Source: Jiulongibacter sediminis
GTDB taxonomy: Bacteria; Bacteroidota; Bacteroidia; Cytophagales; Spirosomataceae
Length of the DNA stretch: 64,000 nt
Reading direction: 5' to 3'
NCBI RefSeq assembly: GCF_001306455.1
Contig: NZ_LGTQ01000009.1
Location: 496,001 to 560,000, forward strand
Shown here one piece after another: positions 1-8,550 of the stretch. A model generated the notes under the pieces. That model was not told the origin of the DNA. It ran no database searches and saw nothing but the letters and a program-made list of their open reading frames with translations. A program made the translations under genes and the position numbers. Each line of letters begins with the position of its first letter. Positions within the stretch are counted from its first letter, which is position 1.

Positions 1-1
1 A

Positions 2-121
2 ATAGGTCGCGAAATCAATACCATCGGCTCCAAAGCCAACGACGCCGTAATTCAAAAGCTTGTGGTTCAAATGAAAGATGAGCTGGAGAAAATTAAGGAG
101 CAGACGATGAATATAGTTTAG
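2..121 (+). CDS. yicC: YicC/YloC-family endoribonuclease, 3' end only
   Basis: Only the last 39 codons and the TAG stop lie in the window; the start is off the left edge. The peptide opens with IGREINTIGSKANDAVIQ and continues VVQMKDELEKIKEQ, which I recognise as the very conserved C-terminal tail of YicC/YloC proteins, where the GREINTIGSKAND block is close to invariant. The family is a stress-associated RNA endonuclease. Nothing can be said about its promoter. Downstream comes a spacer of simple repeats, so it is probably the last gene of its transcript. Confidence 0.85.
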   Translation: MGREINTIGSKANDAVIQKLVVQMKDELEKIKEQTMNIV

Positions 122-274
122 GGGGAAGACTTAAGACTCAAGACATAAGACTCAAGACATGAGACAAAAGACCTGTGACAGGCGAAACCTCCAAACTCAA
201 AAACTTCCTGACTTCTAAACTTTCTAACTTCAAGACTTCCAACATCAAACACCAAACATCCGACCTCTAGCACA
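122..274. repeat. degenerate GACTT/AAGAC-type intergenic repeat tract
   Basis: This spacer is low-complexity DNA made of variants of AAGACTCAAGACAT and ACTTCTAAACTTTCT. The 14-mer AAGACTCAAGACAT occurs twice in perfect tandem at 133-146 and 147-160. The 15-mer ACTTCTAAACTTTCT at 211-225 recurs inside dnaX at 28099-28113. The stretch AAGACATAAGAC recurs inverted near 6711-6723, downstream of pntB. No ORF or terminator is evident. It appears to be a decayed dispersed repeat family. Confidence 0.7.
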
Positions 275-874
275 ATGGAAACACTTCAAAATATCACCCC
301 TTACGTTCCGGCTTTATTGCTGGGGGTGGCTTTGAGTGCGGCTTCGGGTTTCAGGATTTTTGTGCCGCTTTTTGTGGCGAATCTGGCGGCGAAATTCGGA
401 CTGTTTTCGCTGGCCGATAATATGCTTTGGCTGGGTGAAACGCCGGCGACGATAGTGCTGGCAGTAGCCGTTGTTTTTGAGCTGGCAGCCTATTATGTGC
501 CTATAGTGGATAATTTGCTGGATACCATCGCGGGGCCGGCGGCGGTATTGGCAGGCACCCTACTGACAAGCTCCTTTTTGCAAATTGATGACCCCGTTAT
601 TCAATGGGGGCTTGGTCTTATTGCAGGTGGGGGAGTTGCTGGTACTATTCAGGCCGGTACTTCATTGCTGAGACTAGGAAGTACAAAGTTTACCGGCGGT
701 ATTGGCAATAGTTTCCTTTCTTCTTTTGAGAATATCATGTCGGTGCTGGTCTCTCTTTTTGCCATCTGGATTCCCATTTTCATTGGCCTGATCGCCCTTT
801 ATTTTGTGATTTGGGTCTGGCGGAAGCTGTATAAGCGGAGACAGCAAAAGCAAAACTCCAGAGAAATCTCCTAA
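275..874 (+). CDS. DUF4126 family membrane protein
   Basis: A 199-residue, very hydrophobic protein with about four to five membrane segments and a basic C-terminal tail (WRKLYKRRQQK). The pattern of a Gly/Ala-rich first helix (LLLGVALSAASGFRIF), a central YVPIVDNLLDTIAGPAA segment and a Gly-rich GGGVAGTIQAGTS stretch matches DUF4126 proteins, whose function is unknown. The ATG follows the repeat tract directly with no clear ribosome binding site. The family call is fairly secure; the role is not known. Confidence 0.8.
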   Translation: METLQNITPYVPALLLGVALSAASGFRIFVPLFVANLAAKFGLFSLADNMLWLGETPATIVLAVAVVFELAAYYVPIVDNLLDTIAGPAAVLAGTLLTSSFLQIDDPVIQWGLGLIAGGGVAGTIQAGTSLLRLGSTKFTGGIGNSFLSSFENIMSVLVSLFAIWIPIFIGLIALYFVIWVWRKLYKRRQQKQNSREIS

Positions 875-942
875 ACTTTCGTAGCACGACTAACTGAACT
901 GAAGCGACTAAGGGTCTATGATTTAGTTCTCCGCTACAATTC

Positions 943-989
943 TTAGCATTTTTTGCCGATTGCCCAATATTTTAGCAGATTTGTGCTAA
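943..989 (+). promoter_or_regulatory. candidate autoregulatory operator of the S24 regulator
   Basis: A perfect inverted repeat, TTAGCA-gatttg-TGCTAA, lies at 972-989, with another TTAGCA half-site at 943-948. The block ends 20 bases before the ATG of the XRE/S24 regulator. Spaced half-sites next to a LexA/CI-like gene are typical of autoregulation. This is inferred from position and symmetry only. Confidence 0.5.
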
Positions 990-1009
990 TAATTATTGCA
1001 GTATCGGAT

Positions 1010-1780
1010 ATGAAAAAAATCTGTAAGAACATCGCCCACCTGCGTCATTTACGCGGTTTATCTCAGGAAGCCCTGGCCGAAGAGCTCGGCATTACCCGCT
1101 CACGCCTCAGCTCCTGGGAAGAGCACCGGGCCGCTCCGCCGATTGATATGCTCATTGAGCTTTCAGATTATTTCCATATTTCGGTGGATTCCCTAGTTAA
1201 AATTGATCTCACCAAGGTCAATGACCTGCGTGACCTGCTGAAAATAGGAGGGAACCGCATCCTCTTTCCGGTTATGGTGGATCAGGATCAGAACGATCTC
1301 ATAGAACTGGTGCCACTGAAAGCCTCGGCCGGTTATCTGGATGGTTATGCCGATGCTGAGTTTATTGAGCAGCTGCCCCGTATCAGTTTGCCGTATGCCA
1401 CGCATGGCAAATACCGCGGCTTCCCAATCAAGGGAGACTCCATGCCACCGCTTACAGAAGGAGCCTATGTGATCGGTACGTACGTGGAGCAGCTGGATGA
1501 TATCAAAGACGGTAACACCTATATTGTACTTACACAAAATGACGGGCTGGTGTACAAACGTCTTTATAATACATTAGATAATACTGGCACAGTTCAGTTT
1601 CACTCTGATAACAAGGCTTATCTGCCGTATGAAGTTAAGGCAGAAGACATTTTTGAAGTCTGGTCTTTTGTGTGTAGTATAAATCCTACTGATGTACAGG
1701 TTTCAGACCTTATTTACACCGCTATTCAGGATATTCAAATGAAACTGGGAGAACGGGAGCTACAGGCCGGGAAAGCGTAA
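1010..1780 (+). CDS. XRE-type transcriptional regulator with S24 (LexA-like) peptidase domain
   Basis: 256 residues. The N-terminal helix-turn-helix (about residues 8-62, with LSQEALAEELGITRSRLSSWE) binds DNA, and the C-terminal half is an S24 self-cleaving peptidase domain. Visible catalytic residues are Ser144 in GDSMPP and Lys183 in VYKRLYN, and a likely Ala-Gly scissile bond is A107-G108 in KASAGYL. I chose the ATG at 1010 because the upstream in-frame codons overlap the inverted repeat and lack family similarity. It is probably a derepressible repressor answering DNA damage or another signal, controlling itself through the 943-989 site. Its other targets cannot be seen here; no prophage genes are nearby. 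Confidence 0.85.
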   Translation: MKKICKNIAHLRHLRGLSQEALAEELGITRSRLSSWEEHRAAPPIDMLIELSDYFHISVDSLVKIDLTKVNDLRDLLKIGGNRILFPVMVDQDQNDLIELVPLKASAGYLDGYADAEFIEQLPRISLPYATHGKYRGFPIKGDSMPPLTEGAYVIGTYVEQLDDIKDGNTYIVLTQNDGLVYKRLYNTLDNTGTVQFHSDNKAYLPYEVKAEDIFEVWSFVCSINPTDVQVSDLIYTAIQDIQMKLGERELQAGKA

Positions 1781-1845
1781 AACAATACTGGCAGGTCTTT
1801 ATATTCATTGAAATTCTGGAGATATTTCGGGGTAAAACGCTATTC

Positions 1846-2295
1846 ATGGAAATTTTACGAACCGACTCTGAAAATCCGGACTTTCAAAAGCTTGTCAGCC
1901 AGCTTGATGCAGAACTTGCTGTCATTGATGGTGACGATCACGACTTTTACCATCAGTATAATGGTATCACAATGATCAAACATGCTGTGGTGATTTTTCA
2001 TAATGGCCAGCCAATAGGCTGCGGGGCGATCAAAGAATATGATGCTGAAAGCATGGAGGTCAAGCGAATGTATGTTTCTCCTGAAGGAAGGTCAAAAGGT
2101 ACCGGGACAATCATTTTAAAGGAGCTGGAGACATGGACTCTGGAACTCGGCTACCGCAAGTGTATTCTTGAAACAGGTAAAAGACAGCAAGATGCCGTAA
2201 CACTTTACACAAAAAACGGTTATGAGTTGATCCCAAACTACGGGCAGTATGCCGAAGTGGAAAATAGTGTCTGTTTTGAGAAATATCTATTCTGA
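1846..2295 (+). CDS. GNAT family N-acetyltransferase
   Basis: 149 residues with a GNAT fold. The acetyl-CoA pyrophosphate-binding motif R-x-x-G-x-G is seen in VSPEGRSKGTGTIILKEL (about residues 78-95), preceded by the usual beta-strand MEVKRMYV and followed by the beta5 strand KCILETG and the YTKNGYELI segment. The substrate cannot be told from sequence. It lies 65 bp after the S24 regulator on the same strand and may be co-transcribed. Confidence 0.85.
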   Translation: MEILRTDSENPDFQKLVSQLDAELAVIDGDDHDFYHQYNGITMIKHAVVIFHNGQPIGCGAIKEYDAESMEVKRMYVSPEGRSKGTGTIILKELETWTLELGYRKCILETGKRQQDAVTLYTKNGYELIPNYGQYAEVENSVCFEKYLF

Positions 2296-2325
2296 AAGAC
2301 GGTTGAATTAGAAAAGACTTATGTT

Positions 2326-3042
2326 TTGAGGAGTGTCGTATACATTGTTTTTTCTATCCTATTTTTCTGGTCTTGTCAAATATCTGAGCCGAAACCAGCA
2401 GAAGAGCTTACTGATTTTCAGGAAGAGGCTATTGCCTACTTCAAAGAGGTAGCTTTGGGCTTCGAGTTTGGATCAGCCTCTCCCATTACCCGGAAATGGG
2501 AGGAACCAATGCGGATTTATGTATCAGGCTATGCTGAAGGGCCGTTGTATTCCACGCTTCAGAATGTTAGAAATGAAATTAATAGTTTAGTTTCTGATGG
2601 TTTTGAACTGGAGTTGGTGGCAGATTCTTTGGAGTCCAATTTTCATATTTTTTTTGGTAAAGCCGGTGATTATGTGGTTCGTTATCCCAGTCAAAAAGAG
2701 TATGTGAAGAGTAACTATGGACTTTTCTCGGTATTCTGGAATGGCCGAAATGAAATTAACAGAGGCCATATGTATGTGGATACTGAAAGGGCAGACAGCC
2801 GTGCTCAGCATCACCTTTTGAGAGAAGAACTAACACAGTCATTAGGACTGGCCAGGGACTCTGAAAAGTATCCTGACAGCATTTTTCAGCAATCCTATAC
2901 CTACACTGATGAATACAGTGAAATTGACAAGGAACTTATCCGTCTTTTATACCACCCTCAAATGACCACCGGACTCACTGAATTAGAGGTAGATGCTTTG
3001 CTCAGAAGTATTTATACATCAGAGAACACCCTTTTGCAATAA
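2326..3042 (+). CDS. DUF2927-like secreted protein with HxxxEE motif
   Basis: 238 residues starting at a TTG, since the nearby ATG at 2321 meets a stop at once. The N-terminus (IVFSILFFWSCQ) is a lipoprotein signal with Cys17 as the likely lipidated residue. The C-terminal half carries HHLLREELTQSLGL followed by YPDSIFQQSY and LIRLLYHPQM, the signature of DUF2927, whose H-x-x-x-E-E-x-x-Q-x-L-G-L arrangement resembles a zinc-metallopeptidase-like site. No enzymatic activity is established for the family as far as I know. A hairpin terminator follows. Confidence 0.7.
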   Translation: MRSVVYIVFSILFFWSCQISEPKPAEELTDFQEEAIAYFKEVALGFEFGSASPITRKWEEPMRIYVSGYAEGPLYSTLQNVRNEINSLVSDGFELELVADSLESNFHIFFGKAGDYVVRYPSQKEYVKSNYGLFSVFWNGRNEINRGHMYVDTERADSRAQHHLLREELTQSLGLARDSEKYPDSIFQQSYTYTDEYSEIDKELIRLLYHPQMTTGLTELEVDALLRSIYTSENTLLQ

Positions 3043-3070
3043 AAAAGGTGGCCTTTCGACCACCCTTAAA
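3041..3070. terminator. hairpin between convergent genes
   Basis: An imperfect stem AAGGTGG / CCACCCTT with a short loop lies between an A-rich left side and a run of A on the right, between the convergent DUF2927 gene and the minus-strand gene ending at 3092. It probably serves both strands. Confidence 0.6.
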
Positions 3071-3091
3071 AAATATCATGCGAGTACATTC

Positions 3092-3670
3092 TTAAAGAAT
3101 GCCCTTTGCCATATTGAGGATTCCTCCTAACTGACCTGGTAAGGCTTTTTCAGCTGCTTTGGCTGCAATTCCACCGCCGCCAAGTTTATTAACATTACCC
3201 ATAGCACCGTCAATTAAACTAGAGAACTGGTTGGCATTGTCTCCAAGTATTGAAGAACCGCCTTTCATCATACCAAGACCTGATTTTAATAATGAGGCCT
3301 TGCCCATCAGGCTCCCACCTCCATTCAGAAGATTGCCAACTCTGTTGGCACCCAGCATAAGTTTGATGGTTGAAATTATTTTTTGAAGTGGGCCGGCTTT
3401 TACCATACCTCTGGATGCCAACGGAATCATCTTGTTCAAACCACTCACCTGATTCAGAAGGCCTGCTTTAAAATCGCCGCCTGTTTCATTTGCTTCGGTT
3501 TCCAATCCTTTGCTAAGTACTCCAAGAGCATCACCCAAAGCTTTGTTGTCGCCACTTTTTTGCAGCGATATTACTTTGTCAAGCATAGAGTCAATATTCT
3601 GAATCTGTGCTACGGAAACGGTAGAAGTTGTTAGGAAAAGCCCAATTAAGGCAAAAAATAATTTCTTCAT
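3092..3670 (-). CDS. secreted Gly/Leu-rich protein of unknown function
   Basis: 192 residues with a clear signal peptide (MKKLFFALIGLFLTTSTVSVAQ). The mature part is rich in Gly, Ala, Leu and Lys, with repeated LLNGGG, MKGGS and KLGGGG stretches and predicted amphipathic helices, somewhat like DUF2780-type proteins. I do not recognise a named family. It starts 16 bp after the stop of the TPR gene and is surely in the same transcript. Confidence 0.6.
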   Translation of the reverse strand: MKKLFFALIGLFLTTSTVSVAQIQNIDSMLDKVISLQKSGDNKALGDALGVLSKGLETEANETGGDFKAGLLNQVSGLNKMIPLASRGMVKAGPLQKIISTIKLMLGANRVGNLLNGGGSLMGKASLLKSGLGMMKGGSSILGDNANQFSSLIDGAMGNVNKLGGGGIAAKAAEKALPGQLGGILNMAKGIL

Positions 3671-3686
3671 TTTAATTCAAAGTTGT

Positions 3687-5021
3687 TTAGTTGCAAAGGT
3701 TCTTAATGACATCGTAAGCCTGAATATAGCCAAGCTCTCCAGCACGGCTTAAATCCAGACATCCTTTGTCTGTATTACCGAGAGCCTGATAAATGAGGCC
3801 TCTAACATAGAATGCTTCTTTGTAGAATTCGTTAAGAGTAATGGCATTATCCATATCTACCAAAGCCTCTTTCTGGAGCCCTTCAGATGATCTTACCAGA
3901 CCCCGGGAAAAATGAGCCGGAGCAAAAACCGGATCTAATTCAATCGCCTTATTGAGATTTTCAAGGGCATCTTTATTTCTTCCTGATTTTGCCTGAGCAA
4001 CGCCCCTTACATAATAAGCCTCAGACCTATTGTCGGAAAATGTAGGGATTTCGATGTTTTCTGTCACTCCGTTTCTTAAAGTGGCCAGCTTGTCTTCCGG
4101 CATTGCGGTTGAATAGACGACTTTAGAATCCAGGTTAGTGTTGCCATACTCTATGGCTTTATCAAGATCAGAAATAGCACTGCGTTGATTATTCAGTTTT
4201 GAGTGGCAAAAACCACGGCCATATAACGATTTGATATCGGTCGGCTGAATTCTCAAAGCAGAATCAAAATCCTTTAAAGCTCCCACATAATCTGCCATTT
4301 TAGCCTTGGCGAAACCTCTTTGATAAAAACTTTCTCCATCCTGAGGGCTGAGTTCGAGTGCTTTATCAAAATCTGAAACGGCCTCTGCATATTCTTCCAC
4401 TTTAAGTCTGCTGGCACCACGCTCAGCAAAAGTTGCGGCTCTTTTTGGGTTAATGTCAATAGACTTTGAGTAATCAGAAATACTGCCTTTATAGTCCCCT
4501 AATTTAGCTTTGCAATACCCCCTTGAGAAGAAAGCCTGGTATTTTGAGGATGCATCTGAAGCAAGCTCCACCACACGATTAAAGTCAGAAATTGCCTTAC
4601 GATACTCCTCTAATTTGGCCAGTGTTACACCTCTTTGAAGGTATGCGTAATCGTCGTTTGAGTTGAGTTCAATGGTACGGTTAAAATCCTGAATTGCTGT
4701 TTTAGGATCACCCTGCTCAGACTGGCTCATACCCCTGTAGAGGTAAGATAATGATTCACGAGGATTTAGTTCAATGGCCGTTGTAAAGTCTTTAATAGCA
4801 CCACGGTGGTCTTTCAGAGCTTGTTTAGTAAGGCCTCGGTTAAAATAACTCTGAGCGTTTTCAGGGTTCATGGCAATTGCTCTGCTAAAGTCGCCTAAAG
4901 CTCCTGTATAGTCGCCGGCTTTACTCTTGTTAACACCGCTTTCAAAAAAGTCGGCGGCAGTTTGCTGAGAATAGCTACCAAAAGAGATTAAAATCAGGAA
5001 AGATAGAATACGTAATTTCAT
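3687..5021 (-). CDS. secreted tetratricopeptide-repeat protein
   Basis: 444 residues from the ATG at 5021, which gives a standard signal peptide (MKLRILSFLILISFGSYSQ); an earlier in-frame ATG would prefix 14 non-signal residues. The rest is about ten TPR units with the usual W/Y-x-x-x-L-G-x-Y-x-x-A-x-x-D-x-x-x-A-I-x-x-x-P spacing, for example KAGDYTGALGDFSRAIAMNP and KLGDYKGSISDYSKSIDINP. TPR arrays are protein-protein scaffolds; a periplasmic location follows from the signal. It lies between menA and the small secreted protein in a same-strand run. Confidence 0.85.
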   Translation of the reverse strand: MKLRILSFLILISFGSYSQQTAADFFESGVNKSKAGDYTGALGDFSRAIAMNPENAQSYFNRGLTKQALKDHRGAIKDFTTAIELNPRESLSYLYRGMSQSEQGDPKTAIQDFNRTIELNSNDDYAYLQRGVTLAKLEEYRKAISDFNRVVELASDASSKYQAFFSRGYCKAKLGDYKGSISDYSKSIDINPKRAATFAERGASRLKVEEYAEAVSDFDKALELSPQDGESFYQRGFAKAKMADYVGALKDFDSALRIQPTDIKSLYGRGFCHSKLNNQRSAISDLDKAIEYGNTNLDSKVVYSTAMPEDKLATLRNGVTENIEIPTFSDNRSEAYYVRGVAQAKSGRNKDALENLNKAIELDPVFAPAHFSRGLVRSSEGLQKEALVDMDNAITLNEFYKEAFYVRGLIYQALGNTDKGCLDLSRAGELGYIQAYDVIKNLCN

Positions 5022-5085
5022 TGAAGAATTTTTTAGGGATAAGCCCAAAATTAATTTTTTCAATGGTAGAAAACGAAAGTTTTAC

Positions 5086-5964
5086 TCAAAAGAGCATCGA
5101 AAGGCCGGAAAGTATGACAAAAAACAAGGTGCTAAGGGCTAGTTGCTTCAAAAGAGGATCGGGGTTATCTAGCTTTTTAACTTTGATAGCATTGATCAAA
5201 AACAGAGGGAAAGCTATGAGAAAATACCAGCTAATATCACCCCTCATGAGTGCAAAGGCAAGTATAGAAAGAGCAGCCAGGGCTAGTAAAATCCAATGGT
5301 AGACGATAGCTTTTTGTTTACCCAAACGAGCCGGAATTGTAAACTTTCCTGCCTTAGTATCTGACTCTATATCCCGGATATTATTCAGGTTTAAGACTCC
5401 TGTAGCCAGAAATCCACAGCTCAAGGCAGGTAATATATTGACGGCTTCAAAACGATGGGTAAACAGGAAATTACTTCCCAAAACACCTACCAGACCAAAG
5501 AAAATTAAAACTGAGATATCCCCCAGGCCTGCATAGCCATAGGGTTTTTTGCCTGCTGTGTAGGTGTAAGCCGCCAGTATGCAGAGTAGACCTAATCCTA
5601 AGAACCACCAGAAGGCCTGTAGATTGGCTTGTCTAAAAGCAAAATACAGCAGTAAAATTCCACTGACAAGAGAAAGTACCCCAAAAATGATGATGGCTTT
5701 GAACATACTTTCGGGAGATATTTCACCGCTTTGAACGGCTCTTTGAGGACCTACCCGATCTAAGGAGTCGGCTCCGTTTTGAGTGTCGCCATAATCGTTT
5801 GCAAAGTTTGAAAGGATCTGAAGTAATATGGTGGTTAGGCAGGCCAATCCGAAAACTCTTCCATCAAAAACGCCTTGATAACCCGCCAAAAAAGTACCCA
5901 TAAAAATGCAGGAAAGGGCTAAAGGTAAGGTTCGTGGCCGTGCGGCTTCTATCCAGTTTTTCAC
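5086..5964 (-). CDS. menA: 1,4-dihydroxy-2-naphthoate polyprenyltransferase
   Basis: 292 residues, with about eight to nine membrane helices. It joins a polyprenyl chain to 1,4-dihydroxy-2-naphthoate to give demethylmenaquinone, in the inner membrane. The UbiA-superfamily Asp-rich motif NDYGDTQNGAD is at about residues 56-66 and a second one, NIRDIESDTKAGK, is in the C-terminal half. The N-terminal WIEAARPRTLPLAL is typical of MenA. It follows the peroxidase gene by 43 bp. Menaquinone is the usual quinone of Bacteroidota. Confidence 0.92.
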   Translation of the reverse strand: MKNWIEAARPRTLPLALSCIFMGTFLAGYQGVFDGRVFGLACLTTILLQILSNFANDYGDTQNGADSLDRVGPQRAVQSGEISPESMFKAIIIFGVLSLVSGILLLYFAFRQANLQAFWWFLGLGLLCILAAYTYTAGKKPYGYAGLGDISVLIFFGLVGVLGSNFLFTHRFEAVNILPALSCGFLATGVLNLNNIRDIESDTKAGKFTIPARLGKQKAIVYHWILLALAALSILAFALMRGDISWYFLIAFPLFLINAIKVKKLDNPDPLLKQLALSTLFFVILSGLSMLF

Positions 5965-6007
5965 TTTAGATCAGGTTTGCTTTCAATTTTCAAGTGCAAA
6001 GCTAAAA

Positions 6008-6610
6008 TTAAATCCCAACCGCCGCCTTAAATTCTGCGTCCTCGGGTTTAATTTTTGAAGCAAAGAAGTGTGTTACCTGACCGTCTTCGTTTACCACGTA
6101 TTTACAGAAGTTCCAGGTGGGTGCTTTATCATTCCAACCGTTAAGTTCTTTACTGCTCAGCCATTTGTAAAGTGGATGCTGGTTGTCTCCAATGACATCA
6201 ATTTTAGAGAACATCTGGAAAGTTACACCGTAGTTTTTTTGACAAAACTCGCCAATCTCCTCGTCAGATCCGGGCTCTTGTCCACCGAAATTATTTGCAG
6301 GGAAGCCTAAGACAACGATATCCTCACCATGCTCCTCATGAAACTTCTGCCAGTCGGCGTACTGAGGAGTAAAACCGCATTTAGAGGCTACATTAAGAAG
6401 CACTACTTTCTTGCCTTTGTATTGAGAAAGGTCAATTTCTTCTCCTTCCAGAGATTCCATCTTATAATCGTACAAAGAGCCATTGGCGAGGCTGCTAGCT
6501 GGTATTATGTTCATCGCTCGTTTGTTTGATAAAACATTTTTTATGGTAGTGAAATTCATAAGGGCCAGAACTGCAAGAACGGCCAACACAATGGCAGCAA
6601 CTATCTTCAT
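6008..6610 (-). CDS. glutathione peroxidase-type thiol peroxidase, membrane-anchored
   Basis: 200 residues: an N-terminal membrane or signal segment (about 1-20) followed by a complete GPx domain. The peroxidatic Cys78 lies in NVASKCGFTPQY, Gln111 in NNFGGQEPG, the second Cys123 in EFCQKNYGVTF, and the Trp/Asn pair in APTWNFCKY. It reduces hydroperoxides, probably with thioredoxin as donor, as is general for Cys-type GPx. The N-terminal extension is longer than in cytosolic homologues (about 160 aa) and puts the domain outside the cytoplasm. A strong terminator upstream separates it from pntB. Confidence 0.9.
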   Translation of the reverse strand: MKIVAAIVLAVLAVLALMNFTTIKNVLSNKRAMNIIPASSLANGSLYDYKMESLEGEEIDLSQYKGKKVVLLNVASKCGFTPQYADWQKFHEEHGEDIVVLGFPANNFGGQEPGSDEEIGEFCQKNYGVTFQMFSKIDVIGDNQHPLYKWLSSKELNGWNDKAPTWNFCKYVVNEDGQVTHFFASKIKPEDAEFKAAVGI

Positions 6611-6639
6611 TTGTATTAAGGTTTAGGTCGACTGAATAA

Positions 6640-6675
6640 AAAAAGAGTTGTAGCTTTTCAACTACAACTCTCATA
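6640..6675 (-). terminator. Rho-independent terminator of the pnt operon
   Basis: A perfect 10-bp stem AGAGTTGTAG / CTACAACTCT (6644-6653 with 6662-6671) has an 8-base loop. Read on the minus strand it is followed directly by a run of T, as expected for ending pntB transcription. Confidence 0.88.
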
Positions 6676-6752
6676 ACTTTTTTATGTTCAAGGAGGTTCC
6701 TTAATGAAAGGTCTTATGTCTTAAATCTTACTTCTCCCAGTCTTATAAAAGA

Positions 6753-8138
6753 CTACATCTCCTTCATCTCACTCACCACTTTTGTAATGGTTTGTTTGGC
6801 GTCGCCGAATAACATCAGAGCATTGTCATAACCAAAAAGCTCGTTTTGAATACCGGCATAACCCACACCCATACTTCGTTTTGAAATAATCACTGTTCTC
6901 GCTTTATCGGCATTAAGGATAGGCATTCCGTAAATCGGGCTTTGAGGATTATTGCGGGCGGCAGGGTTCACCACGTCATTGGCACCGACAACAAAAACAA
7001 GATCGGTGTTAGAAAAATCGTCATTGATTTGTTCCATCTCAATCAGCTTATCGTATGAGATATTGGCCTCTGCCAATAATACGTTCATATGACCAGGCAT
7101 ACGTCCTGCCACCGGGTGAATGGCAAAACGAAACTCAATACCACGTTTCTCACACTGCTCAGAAAGTTCTCTGATCACATGCTGAGCCTGAGCCACGGCC
7201 ATACCATAACCAGGAACCACAATCACCGAAGTGGCTGCATCAAAAAGCATGGCGGCTTCTTCAACTCCAACTTCTTTGACCACGACTTCTTCTCCCTCTC
7301 CTCCAGATTCAGAGGCCGTCTGGCCAAAACCTCCAAGAAGAACATTCATCAGGGAACGGTTCATAGCTTTACACATAATTTGCGTAAGAATGATCCCGGA
7401 AGCACCCACTAAAGCACCTGAAACGATAAGCACGTTATTATTAAGGACGAAACCAGTGGTACAGGCGGCCATACCTGAATATGAGTTCAACAGCGAAATC
7501 ACCACCGGCATATCTGCTCCACCGATCGGGATTACCACGAGAATACCCAATACCAAAGCAATGGCTACAAGAGCAATGATATAAATGGAGTCTGCCTGAT
7601 TCATTAGGGCAACTACCGCTGCTACTACTGCTCCAATCAATAAAAGAAGATTAACCAGATGCTGGCCTTTAAACATGATCGGTTTACCGGAGATCTTACC
7701 GTTGAGTTTAAGGAAGGCAATGATGGAGCCCGTAAAAGTTAGTCCGCCGATGAAAATACTCAATGCCGCGGAGGTTCCGATAATCGGACCTACGTGCTGC
7801 CCGAGTTCCTGAGTTTTGAGCCAATAATCTGATGATGCTACTGCCAGTGAAGCCAGTCCACCGAAACCATTAAACAAGGCTACCATTTCCGGCATTTGCG
7901 TCATCTCTACTTTGACAGAAATGTATAAGCCAATGGCAGAGCCAATAACCACACAGATGAGTATTTCAACCAAAGAGATACTTTGTACCTGAACGACCGT
8001 CGCCAAAATAGCCACAAGCATTCCTAAAGCTGAAAGCTGATTTCCGGTGCGGGCCTCCTTGGTCTTATTCATTTTCTTGATCCCAATGATAAAAAGTACC
8101 GAGGCGATCAAATAGGCAAATTGTATTGCTATGTTCAT
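6753..8138 (-). CDS. pntB: NAD(P) transhydrogenase beta subunit
   Basis: 461 residues. The N-terminal part has eight to nine membrane helices forming the proton channel, followed by the NADP(H)-binding domain III with VIVVPGYGMAVAQAQH, the HPVAGRMPGHMNVLLAEA block, and VGANDVVNPAA. With PntA it couples hydride transfer from NADH to NADP+ to the proton gradient. It is the last gene of pntAA-pntAB-pntB, separated from pntAB by a 108-bp spacer containing an imperfect inverted repeat. Confidence 0.95.
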   Translation of the reverse strand: MNIAIQFAYLIASVLFIIGIKKMNKTKEARTGNQLSALGMLVAILATVVQVQSISLVEILICVVIGSAIGLYISVKVEMTQMPEMVALFNGFGGLASLAVASSDYWLKTQELGQHVGPIIGTSAALSIFIGGLTFTGSIIAFLKLNGKISGKPIMFKGQHLVNLLLLIGAVVAAVVALMNQADSIYIIALVAIALVLGILVVIPIGGADMPVVISLLNSYSGMAACTTGFVLNNNVLIVSGALVGASGIILTQIMCKAMNRSLMNVLLGGFGQTASESGGEGEEVVVKEVGVEEAAMLFDAATSVIVVPGYGMAVAQAQHVIRELSEQCEKRGIEFRFAIHPVAGRMPGHMNVLLAEANISYDKLIEMEQINDDFSNTDLVFVVGANDVVNPAARNNPQSPIYGMPILNADKARTVIISKRSMGVGYAGIQNELFGYDNALMLFGDAKQTITKVVSEMKEM

Positions 8139-8184
8139 TTTTTTAGATTCTTTCTTCTTTTGAAAATTTTTAGGGTTGGAAGCT

Positions 8185-8244
8185 GGAAGTCGGAGGTCGG
8201 AAGTTGAGAAACTTCAAACTTCTGACTTCAAACCTCTCACTTCC
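8185..8244. repeat. imperfect inverted repeat in the pntAB-pntB spacer
   Basis: The left arm GGAAGTCGGAGGTCGGAAGTTG (8185-8206, broken here only for reference to its AAGT/GGTC units) pairs imperfectly with the right arm at 8223-8244, giving a long hairpin within a spacer made of GGAAGTC and ACTTC variants. It belongs to the same degenerate repeat style as 122-274. It could influence the pntAB:pntB ratio, but this is inference. Confidence 0.6.
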
Positions 8245-8246
8245 CT

Positions 8247-8537
8247 CTACTTTTTCTTCTTAAACATCTTTAACATTCGGTCGGTAACGGCGTACCCGCC
8301 TACCACGTTAATAGTGGCTAATATTAAGGCGAGCATTCCAAGCCATTTGCTGACGGTGCCGTAGCCAAGCTCATTGCAGGCCAGAATAGCACCCACGATA
8401 GTGATACCAGAAATAGCGTTTGAGCCTGACATTAAAGGAGTATGAAGGGTAGGAGGTACTTTTGAGATTAACTCGAAACCCAGATAACTGGCTAAAACCA
8501 GCACATACAAAAGGATAATTAATGATTCTAAGGACAT
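8247..8537 (-). CDS. pntAB: NAD(P) transhydrogenase alpha subunit, membrane part
   Basis: 96 residues from the ATG at 8537 (MSLESLIILLYVLVLASYLG). The upstream in-frame codons are repeat-derived and are rejected. Three membrane helices with the family's PPTLHTPLMSGSNAISGI motif match the C-terminal membrane domain of PntA, here a separate short gene as in many bacteria. It lies between pntAA and pntB on the same strand. Confidence 0.93.
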   Translation of the reverse strand: MSLESLIILLYVLVLASYLGFELISKVPPTLHTPLMSGSNAISGITIVGAILACNELGYGTVSKWLGMLALILATINVVGGYAVTDRMLKMFKKKK

Positions 8538-8550
8538 GTTTTTGTTTTTT

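Noticed and set aside
953-1009. Earlier in-frame start for the S24 regulator
   Set aside because: It would translate through the TTAGCA inverted repeat and adds residues not expected before the XRE helix-turn-helix.
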